From Candidatus Pantoea haifensis (lineage in GTDB: Bacteria; Pseudomonadota; Gammaproteobacteria; Enterobacterales; Enterobacteriaceae), in NCBI GenBank assembly GCA_018842655.1, contig JAGTWN010000004.1, positions 2,232,001 to 2,296,000 of the forward strand: a stretch of DNA of 64,000 bases. The letters are read 5' to 3'. Position 1 is the first letter of the stretch. Each line of letters begins with the position of its first letter. This document shows, piece by piece, positions 29,018 to 39,654 of the stretch. The position numbers and the translations under genes are program-made. Below the pieces are notes generated by a model. That model was not told the origin of the DNA, made no database searches, and worked only from the letters and a program-made list of their open reading frames with translations.

Positions 29018-30256
29018 TCAGTACAGCAGACGGGCACGAATGGTGCCCGGAATAGCTTTCATCAACTGCAATGCTTTGTCTGCCAGTTCTTTCTCGGCAT
29101 CAATATCAATAACCACATAGCCCATAAACGGTGAAGTTTGCAGGTACTGAGCGGCGATGTTAACGCCCTGCTCGGTAAAAATCTGGTTAATAGCGGTAAG
29201 CACACCAGGGCGGTTTTCATGGATGTGCAGCAAACGACTGGCGCTGGCACCGTGCATTGGCAGCGACACTTCCGGGAAATTAACCGCAGACAGCGTAGAG
29301 CCATTATCTGAATACTTCGCCAGCTTACCGGCCACTTCGATACCGATGTTCTCTTGTGCTTCTTCCGTGGAACCCCCGATGTGCGGCGTAAGGATCACGT
29401 TGTCAAATTCGCTCAGCGGAGAGATAAACGGATCGCTGTTAGTTGCAGGTTCAACCGGGAATACGTCAATCGCTGCGCCACCCACGTGCTTACTTGCCAG
29501 TGCGTCACACAGGGCTGGAATATCAACCACGGTACCGCGCGAGGCGTTAATCAGAAGTGCACCTGGTTTCATTTGAGCAAACTGTTCAGCGCCCATCATA
29601 TCCTGCGTTGAGGCGGTTTCCGGTACGTGCAAACTCACCACGTCGCTCATGTTCAGCAGTTCATTGAGGCTGCGTACCTGATTTGCGTTACCCAACGGCA
29701 GCTTGTTTTCGATGTCGTAAAAGAAAACGTGCATACCCAGGCTTTCAGCCAGCACACCTAACTGCATACCAATGTGGCCATAGCCAATAATACCGAGTTT
29801 TTTACCACGCGCTTCAAAAGAGCCTTTGGCATTCTTATTCCAGATGCCGCGATGCGCTTTGGCATTGGCTTCCGGGATGCCGCGCAGCATCAGCAGCATT
29901 TCACCGATCACCAGTTCAGCGACAGAGCGGGTGTTAGAGAAAGGCGCGTTAAATACAGGAATGCCCCGTTTTGCCGCAGCGTCCAGATCAACCTGGTTAG
30001 TCCCGATGCAGAAACAGCCTACAGCCACCAGTTTTTCAGCTGCTGCAAAGATGTCTTCGGTCAGTTGGGAGCGGGAACGGATACCGATGAAGTGCGCATC
30101 ACGGATAGAGGCTTTTAATGCCTCAGAATCCAGCGCACCTTTGTGGAATTCGATGTTGGTGTAACCTGCCGCACGCAGGTTATCCAGCGCGCTCTGATGG
30201 ACACCTTCCACCAGCAGGAACTTAATTTTGTCTTTATCCAGTGATACCTTTGCCAT
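29018..30256 (-). CDS. serA: D-3-phosphoglycerate dehydrogenase
   Basis: First step of serine synthesis: oxidises 3-phosphoglycerate to phosphohydroxypyruvate with NAD+. 412 residues (E. coli 410). NAD-binding GIIGYGHIGMQLG near residue 158, catalytic Arg in NASRGTVVD, Glu in DVFPVEP and His in TPHIGGSTEEAQ. The C-terminal ACT domain (HENRPGVLTAINQIFTEQGV) binds serine for feedback inhibition. The 280-bp region upstream to rpiA shows no extra gene. Confidence 0.98.
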   Translation of the reverse strand: MAKVSLDKDKIKFLLVEGVHQSALDNLRAAGYTNIEFHKGALDSEALKASIRDAHFIGIRSRSQLTEDIFAAAEKLVAVGCFCIGTNQVDLDAAAKRGIPVFNAPFSNTRSVAELVIGEMLLMLRGIPEANAKAHRGIWNKNAKGSFEARGKKLGIIGYGHIGMQLGVLAESLGMHVFFYDIENKLPLGNANQVRSLNELLNMSDVVSLHVPETASTQDMMGAEQFAQMKPGALLINASRGTVVDIPALCDALASKHVGGAAIDVFPVEPATNSDPFISPLSEFDNVILTPHIGGSTEEAQENIGIEVAGKLAKYSDNGSTLSAVNFPEVSLPMHGASASRLLHIHENRPGVLTAINQIFTEQGVNIAAQYLQTSPFMGYVVIDIDAEKELADKALQLMKAIPGTIRARLLY

Positions 30257-30508
30257 TTCCCGATCCTATTCAGAATTCAACGAGGGCTGCCATAAGCCAA
30301 CCTTCTGTCAAAATATCAAAATTTACGCATCCGGCAATACAAACGATTGCCTCTCTGCCAGCACGGCAGCGTTCAGCAGTAGCACATTGCCGTACAAAAT
30401 CGGGATCCCGGCGACGAAGGGAGAACGAACCCGCTGTCGATGACGCTTATGTGACATAAGTCACTAAATTTCGCCTTCGCAAGAAAAGATGTTTCGTGGC
30501 CTGAAATT

Positions 30509-30531
30509 TCTGGCGCAATTACTGCGCCAGA
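30509..30531 (-). terminator. rpiA terminator hairpin
   Basis: TCTGGCGCA / TGCGCCAGA, 9-bp stem with loop ATTAC, starting 5 bp after the rpiA stop and followed on the minus strand by AATTTC. The T-tract is weak. Confidence 0.6.
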
Positions 30532-30535
30532 CAGA

Positions 30536-31195
30536 TCATTTTTTGATGGTTTTAACGCCGTCTGGTCCACCAATCAGCGCAATATCCGCGCCGCGTGCGG
30601 CAAACAAGCCGACCGTTACGACGCCTGGTAGCGCATTGATGGTTTTTTCCAGCGCGATGGGGTCAAGAATTTTCAGATTATGGACATCAAGGATAATATT
30701 GCCGTTATCGGTGACAACGTTCTGGCGATATTCAGGCAGCCCACCGATTTTCACCAGTTCACGCGCCACAAAACTACGCGCCATGGGAATCACTTCAACA
30801 GGCAGCGGAAAGTTGCCCAGCACATCGACTTCTTTTGACCCGTCGGCAATACAGATAAATTTGTCAGCGACCGCAGCGACAATCTTTTCACGTGTGAGCG
30901 CCGCGCCTCCGCCTTTGATCATCTGCATTTGCGGGTTGATCTCATCGGCACCATCAACGTAGATCGACAGCCTGTCGATTTCGTTGAGATCAAACACCTC
31001 AATCCCCAGGCTTTTAAGCTTTTGGGTTGAGGCTTCTGAGCTTGATACCGCACCTTCAATCTGATGCTTTACGGTAGCAAGCGCATCGATAAAATGCGCA
31101 GCAGTTGATCCGGTACCTACACCAACAACCGTGCCTGGCTGCACGTAGTCAAGCGCAGCCCAACCTACTGCTTTTTTCAGTTCATCCTGGGTCAT
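30536..31195 (-). CDS. rpiA: Ribose-5-phosphate isomerase A
   Basis: Interconverts ribose-5-phosphate and ribulose-5-phosphate in the pentose phosphate pathway. 219 residues, same as E. coli. Phosphate-binding [10 protein letters not shown] near residue 27, active-site DGADEINPQ near 81-89, and [14 protein letters not shown] with the catalytic Glu and Lys near 94-107. Start is the ATG at 31193-31195; a longer frame to 31303 has no ribosome site. Diverges from argP. Confidence 0.97.
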   Translation of the reverse strand: MTQDELKKAVGWAALDYVQPGTVVGVGTGSTAAHFIDALATVKHQIEGAVSSSEASTQKLKSLGIEVFDLNEIDRLSIYVDGADEINPQMQMIKGGGAALTREKIVAAVADKFICIADGSKEVDVLGNFPLPVEVIPMARSFVARELVKIGGLPEYRQNVVTDNGNIILDVHNLKILDPIALEKTINALPGVVTVGLFAARGADIALIGGPDGVKTIKK

Positions 31196-31376
31196 GATAT
31201 GTTTAAAACCTGTGCGACAACGAAGTGGGCGTAGTATAAAACAAGGCTTGCTGAAAATGCTCGGGTGAGTGAGTTGGATTAATCGCTTTGGAAGCCAGCC
31301 CACAAAAAATCAGACAGCGGTCACATGTGACACTTTTGTGGCATAGTAATGTCCACCTGAAGGAGAGAGAACAATA

Positions 31377-32281
31377 ATGAAACGCCCGGATTATCGAACG
31401 CTTCAGGCGCTGGATGCTGTGATTCGTGAACGCGGCTTTGAGCGCGCCGCGCAAAAGTTATGTATTACTCAGTCTGCGGTTTCGCAGCGCATCAAGCAGT
31501 TAGAGAACCTGTTCGGTCAGCCGCTGCTGGTGCGTACTGTGCCGCCGCGCCCGACAGAGCAAGGCCAAAAACTGCTGGCGCTGCTGCATCAGGTTGAGCT
31601 ACTGGAAGAAGAGTGGCTCGGCGATGAAAACAGCGGCACAACGCCATTGCTGCTGTCGCTGGCGGTCAACGCCGACAGTCTGGCAACCTGGCTGTTACCG
31701 GCGCTGAAAGAGGTACTGGCAGATTCTCCCGTGCGGCTCAACCTGCAGGTTGAAGATGAAACCCGCACTCAGGAACGCCTGCGTCGCGGCGAAGTAGTCG
31801 GTGCGGTCAGTATCCAGCCGCAGCCGTTGCCAAGTTGTCTGGTTGATCAACTCGGCGCACTCGATTATCTGTTTGTGGCCTCGCGTGATTTTGCTGACCG
31901 CTTTTTCCGAATGGCGTGACGCGCTCGGCTCTGCTGAAAGCACCTGCCGTTGCATTCGATCATCTGGATGATATGCACCAGGCCTTTTTGCAGCAGAACT
32001 TTGATTTGTCGCCAGGCAGCGTGCCCTGTCACATCGTGAACTCATCAGAAGCTTTTGTGCAGATGGCACGTCAGGGTTCGACCTGCTGTATGATTCCGCA
32101 TCTGCAAATTGAGCGCGAGCTGGCGAGCGGTGAGTTAATCGACTTAACGCCCGGCCTGTATCAGCGTCGCATGTTGTACTGGCACCGCTTTGCACCTGAA
32201 AGCCGCTTAATGCGTCGGGTAACCGATGCGCTGATTGCGCATGGACATCGCGTGTTACGTCAGGACGGCGCTGCCGCGTAA
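31377..32281 (+). pseudogene. argP: ArgP (IciA), LysR-type regulator; frame broken by one missing C
   Basis: Activates argO, dapB and others according to arginine/lysine levels. Winged helix-turn-helix [20 protein letters not shown] (residues 21-40), then the effector domain. At 31907-31908 the frame leaves FFRMA and stops at 31919; adding one C gives [15 protein letters not shown] and continues through [20 protein letters not shown] to 32281. Repaired length 301 residues (E. coli 297). Its classical target argO lies about 5 kb away, at 36645-37267, since an insert separates yggE from argO here. Confidence 0.92.
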
Positions 32282-32289
32282 AGAAATGA

Positions 32290-32312
32290 ATCGGGGCGTT
32301 AATCGCCCCGAT
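32290..32312. terminator. Bidirectional terminator between argP and yggE
   Basis: ATCGGGGCG / CGCCCCGAT, 9-bp stem with loop TTAAT, followed by GTTTGCTT on the plus strand and TCATTTCTTT on the minus strand. Confidence 0.75.
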
Positions 32313-32318
32313 GTTTGC

Positions 32319-33047
32319 TTATGGCGTGTTTGGTTTGATTTCAAATACCACATCAACCTGGTCATCAAAGTTGATGCTTTGCTGATCGTACGTCTCCTGC
32401 GCGGAGGTATCAGCTGGTGCAGCTGCTGCTTTATACATACGCGCCATTGGCATCGGTTGGTAATTAGCGACCTGATAACGAATGCTGTAAATGGAACCCA
32501 GCTTCGCATTAAACCCTTCCGCTAACTCTGCGGCTTGCTGAGTCGCATTTTTGATTGCCGCTTTACGTGCCTGCTCTTTGTAGCTGTCTGGATTGGTTAC
32601 GCCCAGCTCAACATTGCGGATCTCATTCAGGCCAGATTTTAGCGCGCCGTCCAGTAGATCATTCAGCTTATCGAGTTGACGCAGCGTTACCTGAACTTCG
32701 CGTACAGCGCGATAGCCCTTCAGGATCGATTTACCCTCTTTGGTGTAATCGTACTGCGGTTGGGTGCTGAGGTTAGCTGCATCAATATCTTTCTTTTCAA
32801 TGCCATTTTTCTGCAAGAAATCAAAATATTGCGCCACACGATCGTCAGCCTGCTTCTTTGCATCAGCCGCGTCTTTTGACGAAACGTTTACCACAATTGA
32901 TAAGGTCGCAATATCCGGGCGGGCATCAACCGATGCTTTACCCGAAGTGACGACATGCGGTCCGTTAGGTAACTCATCAGCTTGTACGCTCACGGGCAAC
33001 GCCCCGGCGCTCATCATTGCGGCCAGAGCCAATGCTTTCAGTTTCAA
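32319..33047 (-). CDS. yggE: SIMPL-domain periplasmic protein YggE
   Basis: 242 residues with a signal peptide (KLKALALAAMMSAGALPVSVQA, cut near residue 23). The body is a SIMPL/DUF541 domain with ARPDIATLSIVVNVSSKDA and YRAVREVQVTLRQLDKLNDLLDGAL-type repeats, as in E. coli YggE, linked there to oxidative-stress tolerance. The start is TTG at 33045-33047: a perfect AGGAGG lies 7 bases before it, it opens the signal peptide, and no ATG fits. The upstream frame extends to 33209 without support. Confidence 0.9.
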   Translation of the reverse strand: MKLKALALAAMMSAGALPVSVQADELPNGPHVVTSGKASVDARPDIATLSIVVNVSSKDAADAKKQADDRVAQYFDFLQKNGIEKKDIDAANLSTQPQYDYTKEGKSILKGYRAVREVQVTLRQLDKLNDLLDGALKSGLNEIRNVELGVTNPDSYKEQARKAAIKNATQQAAELAEGFNAKLGSIYSIRYQVANYQPMPMARMYKAAAAPADTSAQETYDQQSINFDDQVDVVFEIKPNTP

Positions 33048-33630
33048 GAAAGTCCTCCTTGAAGTTATCAGTTCAATCGCTTCCAACGTGACGAAGCCCA
33101 ACACGCATAGCGATGCGCCATGCTTTGAGTGGTCATTATGGCAAAAGTTCGCCGTCATGCAGGTTTTAACGCCAAAGCGATCACATTTTAAGGCATCAGG
33201 ATTCGCCATATTCCTGCGTTAATGTTTCTATTAAAGAAACAAACCTTGCTGTAGAGTATCCTATGGCAGAACACCCTCACGTGCAAGCTGCAGTTTATGC
33301 ACGCGCGGAACCAGCCTGGTTTACTGTGCCAGGGCTGCATTTCTTTAACATCATTATTAATGACAGGGATCGACCCCTCTGTCGGGGCGACGACGATGAC
33401 AGCAAAAGCTGAGTTAACTTATCTGCGGGCAGGCGATGCACTGCCGGAAAGCCATAAGCTGGCGAGTGACATCATCAGTTTCACGGGCGCGCGCTCACGC
33501 ATCGTGATGCCGATTGCGCCTGGCGCCCTGATTGATAGCAAGAGTTTTGCGCCAGCACGGGCGTTTACTGCTGTGCTGGCTGCGAGGGGCATCTGTAGCT
33601 ATCTGTTTATTGTGGGCTGTATCAGCAATG
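33048..33630. other. Gap between yggE and the IclR gene without a recognised gene
   Basis: 583 bp. A 117-codon plus-strand frame, 33297-33647, shows fairly coding-like codon use after an internal ATG at 33390 (TYLRAGDALPESHKLASDII, GARSRIVMPIAPGALIDS) but matches no family I know and overlaps the IclR 3' end. A short frame from ATG 33263 overlaps it. A 19-bp palindrome TGTTTCTATTAAAGAAACA lies at 33223-33241. It may hold a decayed gene; I cannot name it. Confidence 0.35.
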
Positions 33631-34331
33631 CTAATCCGAAAAGGTAGTTATGCGCTGGGCCAGCGCCTGCAACGCACGCTTGCGCTGCGCCAGCTGAGTT
33701 TCATCTGGCTGCATAACCCTGGCAAATGCCAGCGCGGCACGGTTGTTGTCGAGAGTTTGTGCCATCGCCACCTCACCATCATCATGCCGCCAGATCAAAA
33801 GTTTTGCGCACGCTGCTCAGTCAGCAGCGGTGCCATCTGCTGCCACTGTTCCGGGCTAAAACGTATTTTCAGCGCCTCATCACTTTCCGCCGCCAACAGC
33901 GCCACACCAATCACCGACTGCCACGCAGGCAGCATACGATACCCCGACAAGGCCTGGCTGGTCGTGGCGCGCTCACCCGGTTCGGAGTGCCAGATATAGA
34001 TCACCTGATCCTCCCACAATACGCCCAGCGCGACCACAATGTCGCTGGGCGCGTGCGCTTCCAGCTGTGGCAACGCCTGAGCAAACAGCGACGAGCCGCG
34101 AATCGCCTGGGCCGCCAATGCATGAATGCCGGGGCCCGGCAAATAGCGCCGCTGCTCATCCTGCATTGTGAGTCCCACAGCCGCCATCGTCATCAGCAGG
34201 CGATTGACGCGCGTACTGTTCATTCCCATCTGGCGCGCCAGTTCACGGCAGCCAATCGCTTTACCGCTGGAAACCAGGTACTGCAAACAGCGAATACCAT
34301 CAATAAGGCTTTGGTTGGGTTGAGAAGACAT
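33631..34331 (-). pseudogene. IclR-family regulator; frame broken by one missing base
   Basis: The N-terminal IclR winged helix (SLIDGIRCLQYLVSSGKAIG, CRELARQMGMNSTRVNRLLM) and the effector-binding domain (IVVALGVLWEDQVIYIWHSE, YRMLPAWQSVIGVALLA) are clear. The frame stops at 33795 after TEQRAQNF; adding one A to the run opposite 33802-33805 gives QKLLIWRHDDGEVAMAQTLDN and a natural end at 33631, about 233 residues in all. Start ATG at 34329-34331 is preferred; 34361 is an alternative. It diverges from the FAD oxidoreductase gene, whose promoter it probably controls. Confidence 0.8.
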
Positions 34332-34387
34332 AGCGAGCTCACTGGCGAAAGAATCCAACATCTTATCTGTAGTTTTAAAGGAATCAA

Positions 34388-36666
34388 ATGATGCAAACTT
34401 TTCAGGCTGAACCGGCCCGTAGCTTTCCTGTTCACGCTTTAAAGGCTGATTTACTCGTTGCAGGCGGCGGTTTAGCCGGTGTCTGTGCCGCACTGGCTGC
34501 GGCGCGCGATGGCCTGCAGGTCATTCTTATTCAGGATCGTCCGGTGCTGGGAGGCAGTGCCTCCAGCGAGGTGCGGCTGTGGGCGAACGGTGCAACATCC
34601 CACCAGGCAAACAACAATCGCTGGGCGCGTGAAGGCGGCATCATGGGCGAAATCATGGAGGAGAACCTGTACCGTAATAAAGAGGGTAATCCCGTGCTGT
34701 TCGACGTGGTGTTACTTGATATGGTGCAGGCGCAGCCCGGCTTAACGCTACTGCTTAACACCGCCATTTTTGAGCTGGAAAAGGCAGGCAAGGATATCCG
34801 CGCCGTCAGTGCGTTTAACGCTAACAACCAGAGCTGGTATTACGTCTCTGCCGCGCAATTCATTGATGCCAGCGGTGATGGCGTACTCGGCTATCTGGCA
34901 GGTGCGGCGCATCGCTCAGGGGCAGAAGGCATTGAAGAGTTTGGCGAAAAAATGACACCCGCTGAAAATGCAGACCATAAGCCTTGTCATTCAATCTATT
35001 TCTACACCAGACGCACGGCAAACCCTGTGCGATTTACACCGCCCGGCTTTGCGCTGAAAGATATCCGGGAAATTCCCGCTTCAGCCGCCTCACTTCTGAT
35101 CTGAACGGTTGCGATCTGTGGTGGCTCGAATGGGATGGCCGACTGGATACGGTGCATCAAAGTGAAACCATCAAGTGGGAGTTGTGGAAAATCGTCTGGG
35201 GCGTCTGGGATTACATCAAAAATTCGGGTGAATTTCCTGATGCTGAAAACCTGACGATTGAGTGGGTAGGTTTGATTCCCGGCAAGCGTGAAAGTCGCCG
35301 CTTTATCGGGGAAACCATGCTGTGCCAGCAGGATATTATTGAGCAGCGCGATCACTACGACGCCGTAGCGTATGGCGGCTGGTCGATTGACCTGCATCCC
35401 GCCGCTGGCGTTTACAGTAAACATAATGGCTGCCGTCAGTTTCACAGCAAAGGCACTTACACCATTCCTTTCCGGGCGCTGTATAGCCAGTCACTGAATA
35501 ATTTATTACTAACCGGAAGATTAATTTCTGCCACGCACGTTGCCTCTGGCAGCGCACGCGCAATGTGCACTTGTGGCGTGCTGGGTGAAGTCGTGGGCCG
35601 TGCGGCCGCGCTGTGTCAGCAACAGCGGTTAACGCCGGCGCAACTGGCACAACCGGAACAGATTAGTCAGTTACAACAGCATTTGTTGCGTCAGGGTTGC
35701 TTTATTCCCCGGCAACAGTTGAGCACGCCCGCAGGTAATGCGCGCGTCTCGGTAAGCAGCACTCAGCAATTGCAAACGCTAGCGCCAGATGGCGGCTGGC
35801 ACGCTCTCACCTCTCGCTGCGCCGTGCTGTTGCCATTAAAAGCGGGCGAAATGCTGCCTGGTATCCGCTTCCGTCTGCGCGCTAACGGCCAACAAACTGC
35901 CCGGGTTTCGTTGCTGACCAGCCAGAATCCTGCCAACACCTGCGGCGATCGCTTGCTGGAGACCTTAACTTTCACTTTTGAGGACGAAGCTGAACAGTCG
36001 CTTAATTTTAACTACCGCGCCGACTGTGACCGTTATTTGTTTATCGCTTTCGATCAGAATCCGGAGATTGAACTGGCGCTGACTCGTCAGCGTTTGCCGG
36101 GCGTGATGATGGTGTTCAACAGCCTCAATCCGCGCGTCTCAAAACGCATGCGTCAGATCAACGAGGGTGATTATGGCGTGGATGAGTTTGATTTCTGGCT
36201 GCCGCGCCGCGCACCTGATCAGATTTTAGCGGCCTTCACGCTCGACAGACCGCTGTCGCTGTGGCATGCAGATAATCTGCTGAATGGCAAACTCCGCCCC
36301 GAACAGCTTACGAATGGCTGGATACCAGCGCAGGACGATCGTCAGCCCTGGGTACTCTGGCAGTGGGAAGAGACGCAACAGGCGAGCCAGTTGACGCTGC
36401 TATTTGATAATGATTTCGACCATGCAATGGAGAGCATACAGATGGGGCATCCTGATGCCGTCACGCCACACTGCACCACCCATTATCGCCTGTGGCTGGA
36501 TGACGCACTGCTGGCTGAAGTGACGGAAAACCATCATTCGCTGTGTCACCATGATTTGCCTGAAGGCGCGCACTTCCGGCAAATCAGGCTGGAGATTGTT
36601 GCCAGCGCAGGTGAAGTTCCTGCGCTGTATGGCCTGCATTTACATCAAAAACCGGCCATGCCCTGA
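34388..36666 (+). pseudogene. FAD-dependent oxidoreductase with C-terminal accessory domain; frame broken by one missing base
   Basis: The N-terminal Rossmann FAD motif DLLVAGGGLAGVCAALAAA (residues 21-39), VILIQDRPVLGGSASSE and ASGDGVLGYLAGA identify an FAD_oxidored-type (PF12831-like) flavoprotein. The first frame ends at 35104; the downstream frame begins near 35065-35080 (FSRLTSDLNGCDLWWLEWDG) and runs to 36666. One restored base yields about 759 residues. The flavoprotein part continues to about residue 430 (LLTGRLISATHVASGSARAM); the rest is a beta-rich domain with no motif I can name. Substrate unknown. Paired with a divergent IclR gene; its 3' end overlaps argO by about 22 bp. Confidence 0.75.
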
Positions 36667-37267
36667 CGCGCCAGCTGAAAAGCGATAAACCACATAATCG
36701 CGCCCACCAGCAGATTGATAATGCGTTGGGCGCGTGTGGTGCGCAGCAGTGGGGAGAGCCAGGCGGCCAAAAGCGCCAGTCCAAAAACCACAGAACGGAG
36801 GCGCTGATGGTGCCAAACGCGAACCAGTGACGCGCGGTCTCCGAGGGTAGCTGGCTGCCTAAGCTGCCCAGCACCACAAAGGTATCAAGATAAACATGCG
36901 GGTTGAGCCAGGTGACAGCCAGCATAGTGGCGATAATTCGCCCCCTGCCCTGTTTCATCGCCGCTTCTGAAGCCAGCATTATATTCCCGCTAAACGCGGT
37001 GCGCAGCGCGCCCCAGCCGTACCACAGCAAAAATGCTACGCCAGCCCAGGTAATCAGCATTAACAGCAGCGGTGACTGATGCAGCAAGGCACTGCCGCCG
37101 AAAATCCCGGCACAAATCAGCGCAATATCGCTCAGAGAACAAAGCGAGGCTGTCATCAGATGATACTGGCGCTTAATGCCCTGATTCATGACAAATGCAT
37201 TTTGCGGCCCCAGCGGCAAAATGAGCGCAGCCCCAAGCGCAAACCCTTGAAAATAGACAGATAACAC
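36645..37267 (-). pseudogene. argO: Arginine exporter ArgO; frame broken by one missing base
   Basis: LysE-family inner-membrane exporter of arginine (and canavanine), activated by ArgP in E. coli. N-terminal LysE signature [20 protein letters not shown] (residues 12-31) and [17 protein letters not shown] near 120. After SVLWF the frame fails in the A-run 36783-36787 (plus strand); one more base gives [16 protein letters not shown] and the family C-terminus ending at 36645. Repaired length 207 residues (E. coli 211). Unrepaired, the frame drifts on to 36584 inside the neighbouring gene. Upstream of mscS in the other direction of reading, i.e. mscS-argO order as in E. coli. Confidence 0.9.
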
Positions 37268-37365
37268 AGTGAAACGTCCTTACATCGATGAGATGCAAAG
37301 AAGTATAGTGACGGGATGTGATTAGCGGAAATTGAAAATTTTAATGTTCAATAAGTTACATTAAT

Positions 37366-37384
37366 GGGCGACCAAAGGCCGCCC
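37366..37384 (-). terminator. Hairpin after mscS
   Basis: GGGCGACC / GGCCGCCC with loop AAA and one mismatch, 8 bp after the mscS stop; followed on the minus strand by ATTAATG, so weak as an intrinsic terminator. Confidence 0.45.
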
Positions 37385-37391
37385 GTCAGGC

Positions 37392-38279
37392 TTACTGCGC
37401 TTTAACGTCCTGCGAGGTTTCAGCGGTTTCAGGCTGTTTTACCTGATGAAAATGTACGTCCATCTGCGGATACGGAATTCCAATGCCTTTCGCATCCAGT
37501 GCGCGTTTGAAGTTTTTCAGCAGATCCCAGTATACATTCTGCAAGTCGCCGCTGTTGCTCCAGCAGCGCACGACAAAGTTCAGGGAAGATGCAGCCAACT
37601 CATTCAGGCCAATCTGAATTCCCATATCTTTCAGCACGCGGTCATCTGCTTCAACCACTTCCTGCAACAGTGCAATGACTTCATCTACGTCTGCGTCGTA
37701 GGCAACGCCGATAATAAATTCGTTACGACGTACTGGCTCGCGTGAAAAGTTAATAATGTTGCCGCTGATGATTTTGCCGTTAGGCACTACCACCATTTTG
37801 CCGTCAGCACTTTTCAGCGTAGTAGAGAAGATTTGTACGTTCATTACCGTTCCCATCACTCCGCCTAAATCGACGAACTCACCAGTACGGAATGGACGGA
37901 AGGTGACCAGTAATACGCCCGCCGCCAGGTTGGAAAGCGAACCCTGTAACGCTAAACCTACGGCTAAACCGGCCGCACCCAGAACCGCGATGACTGAAGC
38001 CGTCTGAACCCCTACGCGTCCCAATGCAGCAATGACGGTAAAGGCAATAACACCGTAGCGCACCAGCGCCGAGAGAAAATCAGCGACGGTCGCATCGATA
38101 TGACGCGCCAACAGCAGACGATTAATCCCGTTTGATATTATGCGGGCGATGATCATCCCGATGATGATAATAGCAATTGCCGCAACGATATTGACTGCAT
38201 AGCTCAGCAGCAGCGCCTGGTTGCGCACCAGCCAGCCACCCGCGTTATTGATGCCATCGACGACGTTTAAGTCTTCCAT
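37392..38279 (-). CDS. mscS: Small-conductance mechanosensitive channel MscS
   Basis: Heptameric inner-membrane valve that releases solutes on hypo-osmotic shock. 295 residues (E. coli 286, with a slightly longer C-tail here). TM1 near 27-52, TM2 near 65-85, and the pore helix TM3 with the Gly/Ala packing pattern [26 protein letters not shown] near 96-121 in part; then the beta domain ([19 protein letters not shown]) and the C-terminal cage. Lies between fbaA and argO, all on the minus strand. Confidence 0.97.
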   Translation of the reverse strand: MEDLNVVDGINNAGGWLVRNQALLLSYAVNIVAAIAIIIIGMIIARIISNGINRLLLARHIDATVADFLSALVRYGVIAFTVIAALGRVGVQTASVIAVLGAAGLAVGLALQGSLSNLAAGVLLVTFRPFRTGEFVDLGGVMGTVMNVQIFSTTLKSADGKMVVVPNGKIISGNIINFSREPVRRNEFIIGVAYDADVDEVIALLQEVVEADDRVLKDMGIQIGLNELAASSLNFVVRCWSNSGDLQNVYWDLLKNFKRALDAKGIGIPYPQMDVHFHQVKQPETAETSQDVKAQ

Positions 38280-38424
38280 TTGTTAACCCTGTTTTGAATT
38301 CCCGCCGGGAACGAACAAAAACTGCCAGATGTAATCCGACACCCCGGGATCAAGGGTAAACAATTATCCAGCGAAGCGCCAAACGCAGAGGAAATTAACA
38401 GTTCATTCTGATAGTGAATGTATA

Positions 38425-38450
38425 AAAAAAGGCCCTTTCGGGCCTTTTTT
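38425..38450 (-). terminator. fbaA terminator
   Basis: AAAAAAGGCCC-TTTC-GGGCCTTTTTT, a strong stem with T-tracts on both strands, 20 bp after the fbaA stop; ends the epd-pgk-fbaA operon. Confidence 0.92.
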
Positions 38451-38470
38451 AACCTGTAAGTAATATTTAC

Positions 38471-39548
38471 TTACAGAACGTCGATCGCGTTGAGCTCTTT
38501 GAATGCCTGCTCAAGACGCACCACCATTGATGCCTGAGCAGAGCGCAGCCATACACGTGGGTCGTAATATTTCTTGTTTGGCTTGTCTGCGCCTTCTGGG
38601 TTGCCCAGCTGACCCTGCAGATAACCTTCGTTCTTTTTGTAGTACTGCAGGATGCCGTCCCAGGTTGCCCACTGGGTATCGGTATCGATGTTCATCTTAA
38701 TCACGCCGTAGCTGATAGACTCTTCGATTTCTGCAGCAGATGAACCGGAACCACCGTGGAACACGAAATCCAGCGCGTTATGCGGCAGACCATGTTTTTC
38801 ACATACGAATTTCTGAGAATCACGCAGGATGGTTGGGGTCAGTTTTACGTTACCTGGCTTGTACACGCCGTGCACGTTACCGAATGATGCCGCAATGGTG
38901 AAACGCGGGCTGATAGCATTCAGTTTTTCGTATGCGTAGTTAACATCTTCAGGTTGGGTGTAAAGTGCAGACGCATCCATATGGCTGTTGTCTACGCCAT
39001 CTTCTTCACCCCGGTGCAGCCCAGTTCGATCTCCAGCGTCATGTCCAGTTTGGCCATACGCTCAAGATACTTGCTGCAAATCTCAATGTTTTCTTCCAGT
39101 GACTCTTCAGACAGATCGATCATGTGGGAAGAGAACAGCGGCTTACCGGTTTTTTGAAGTGTTCTTCGCCAGCATCCAGCAGACCGTCGATCCACGGCAG
39201 CAGTTTCTTGGCGCAGTGGTCGGTGTGCAGAATAACAGGAACACCATACTGCTCAGCCATCAAGTGAACATGATGTGCACCGGCGATAGCACCGAAAATA
39301 GCGGCACCTTGTGGTTTGTCAGTTTTGAAGCCTTTACCGGCGATAAATGCTGCGCCACCGTTAGAGAACTGAACGATAACAGGTGCTTTTACTTTTGCTG
39401 CGGCTTCCAGAACGGCGTTGATGGAATCAGTACCGACGCAGTTCACCGCTGGCAGGGCGAATTTATTCTCTTTCGCCACTTTGAAGATCTTCTGTACGTC
39501 GTCACCAGTGACAACGCCGGGTTTTACGAAATCAAAAATTTTAGACAT
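38471..39548 (-). pseudogene. fbaA: Fructose-bisphosphate aldolase, class II; frame broken twice
   Basis: Zn-dependent aldolase of glycolysis/gluconeogenesis. N-terminal MSKIFDFVKPGVVTGDDVQK and the zinc site VILHTDHCAKKLLPW are in the first frame; the middle (TGKPLFSSHMIDLSEESLEE) and last part (HMDASALYTQPEDV, NVHGVYKPGNV, FHGGSGSS) are in two others. Breaks are at the T-run 39150-39155 (one A missing on the coding strand) and the C-run 39009-39012 (GGEED requires five Gs). With both restored the length is 359 residues, exactly that of E. coli. The enzyme is essential in related bacteria, so both breaks are almost certainly sequencing errors. Confidence 0.95.
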
Positions 39549-39623
39549 GATTGTGTCCTGTTTCGTGATCGCTTATCCCTCACACGGGGATAGGATTTAA
39601 ACGCCCAGTCGGGCAAGTCTTCA

Positions 39624-39645
39624 GGCGATGCCCTGTGGCATCGCC
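39624..39645. terminator. Hairpin between pgk and fbaA
   Basis: GGCGATGCC-CTGT-GGCATCGCC, 9-bp stem right after pgk. No T-tract on the minus strand, so more likely an mRNA-stability or partial-termination element inside the operon. Confidence 0.5.
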
Positions 39646-39654
39646 CCCAAAGGA

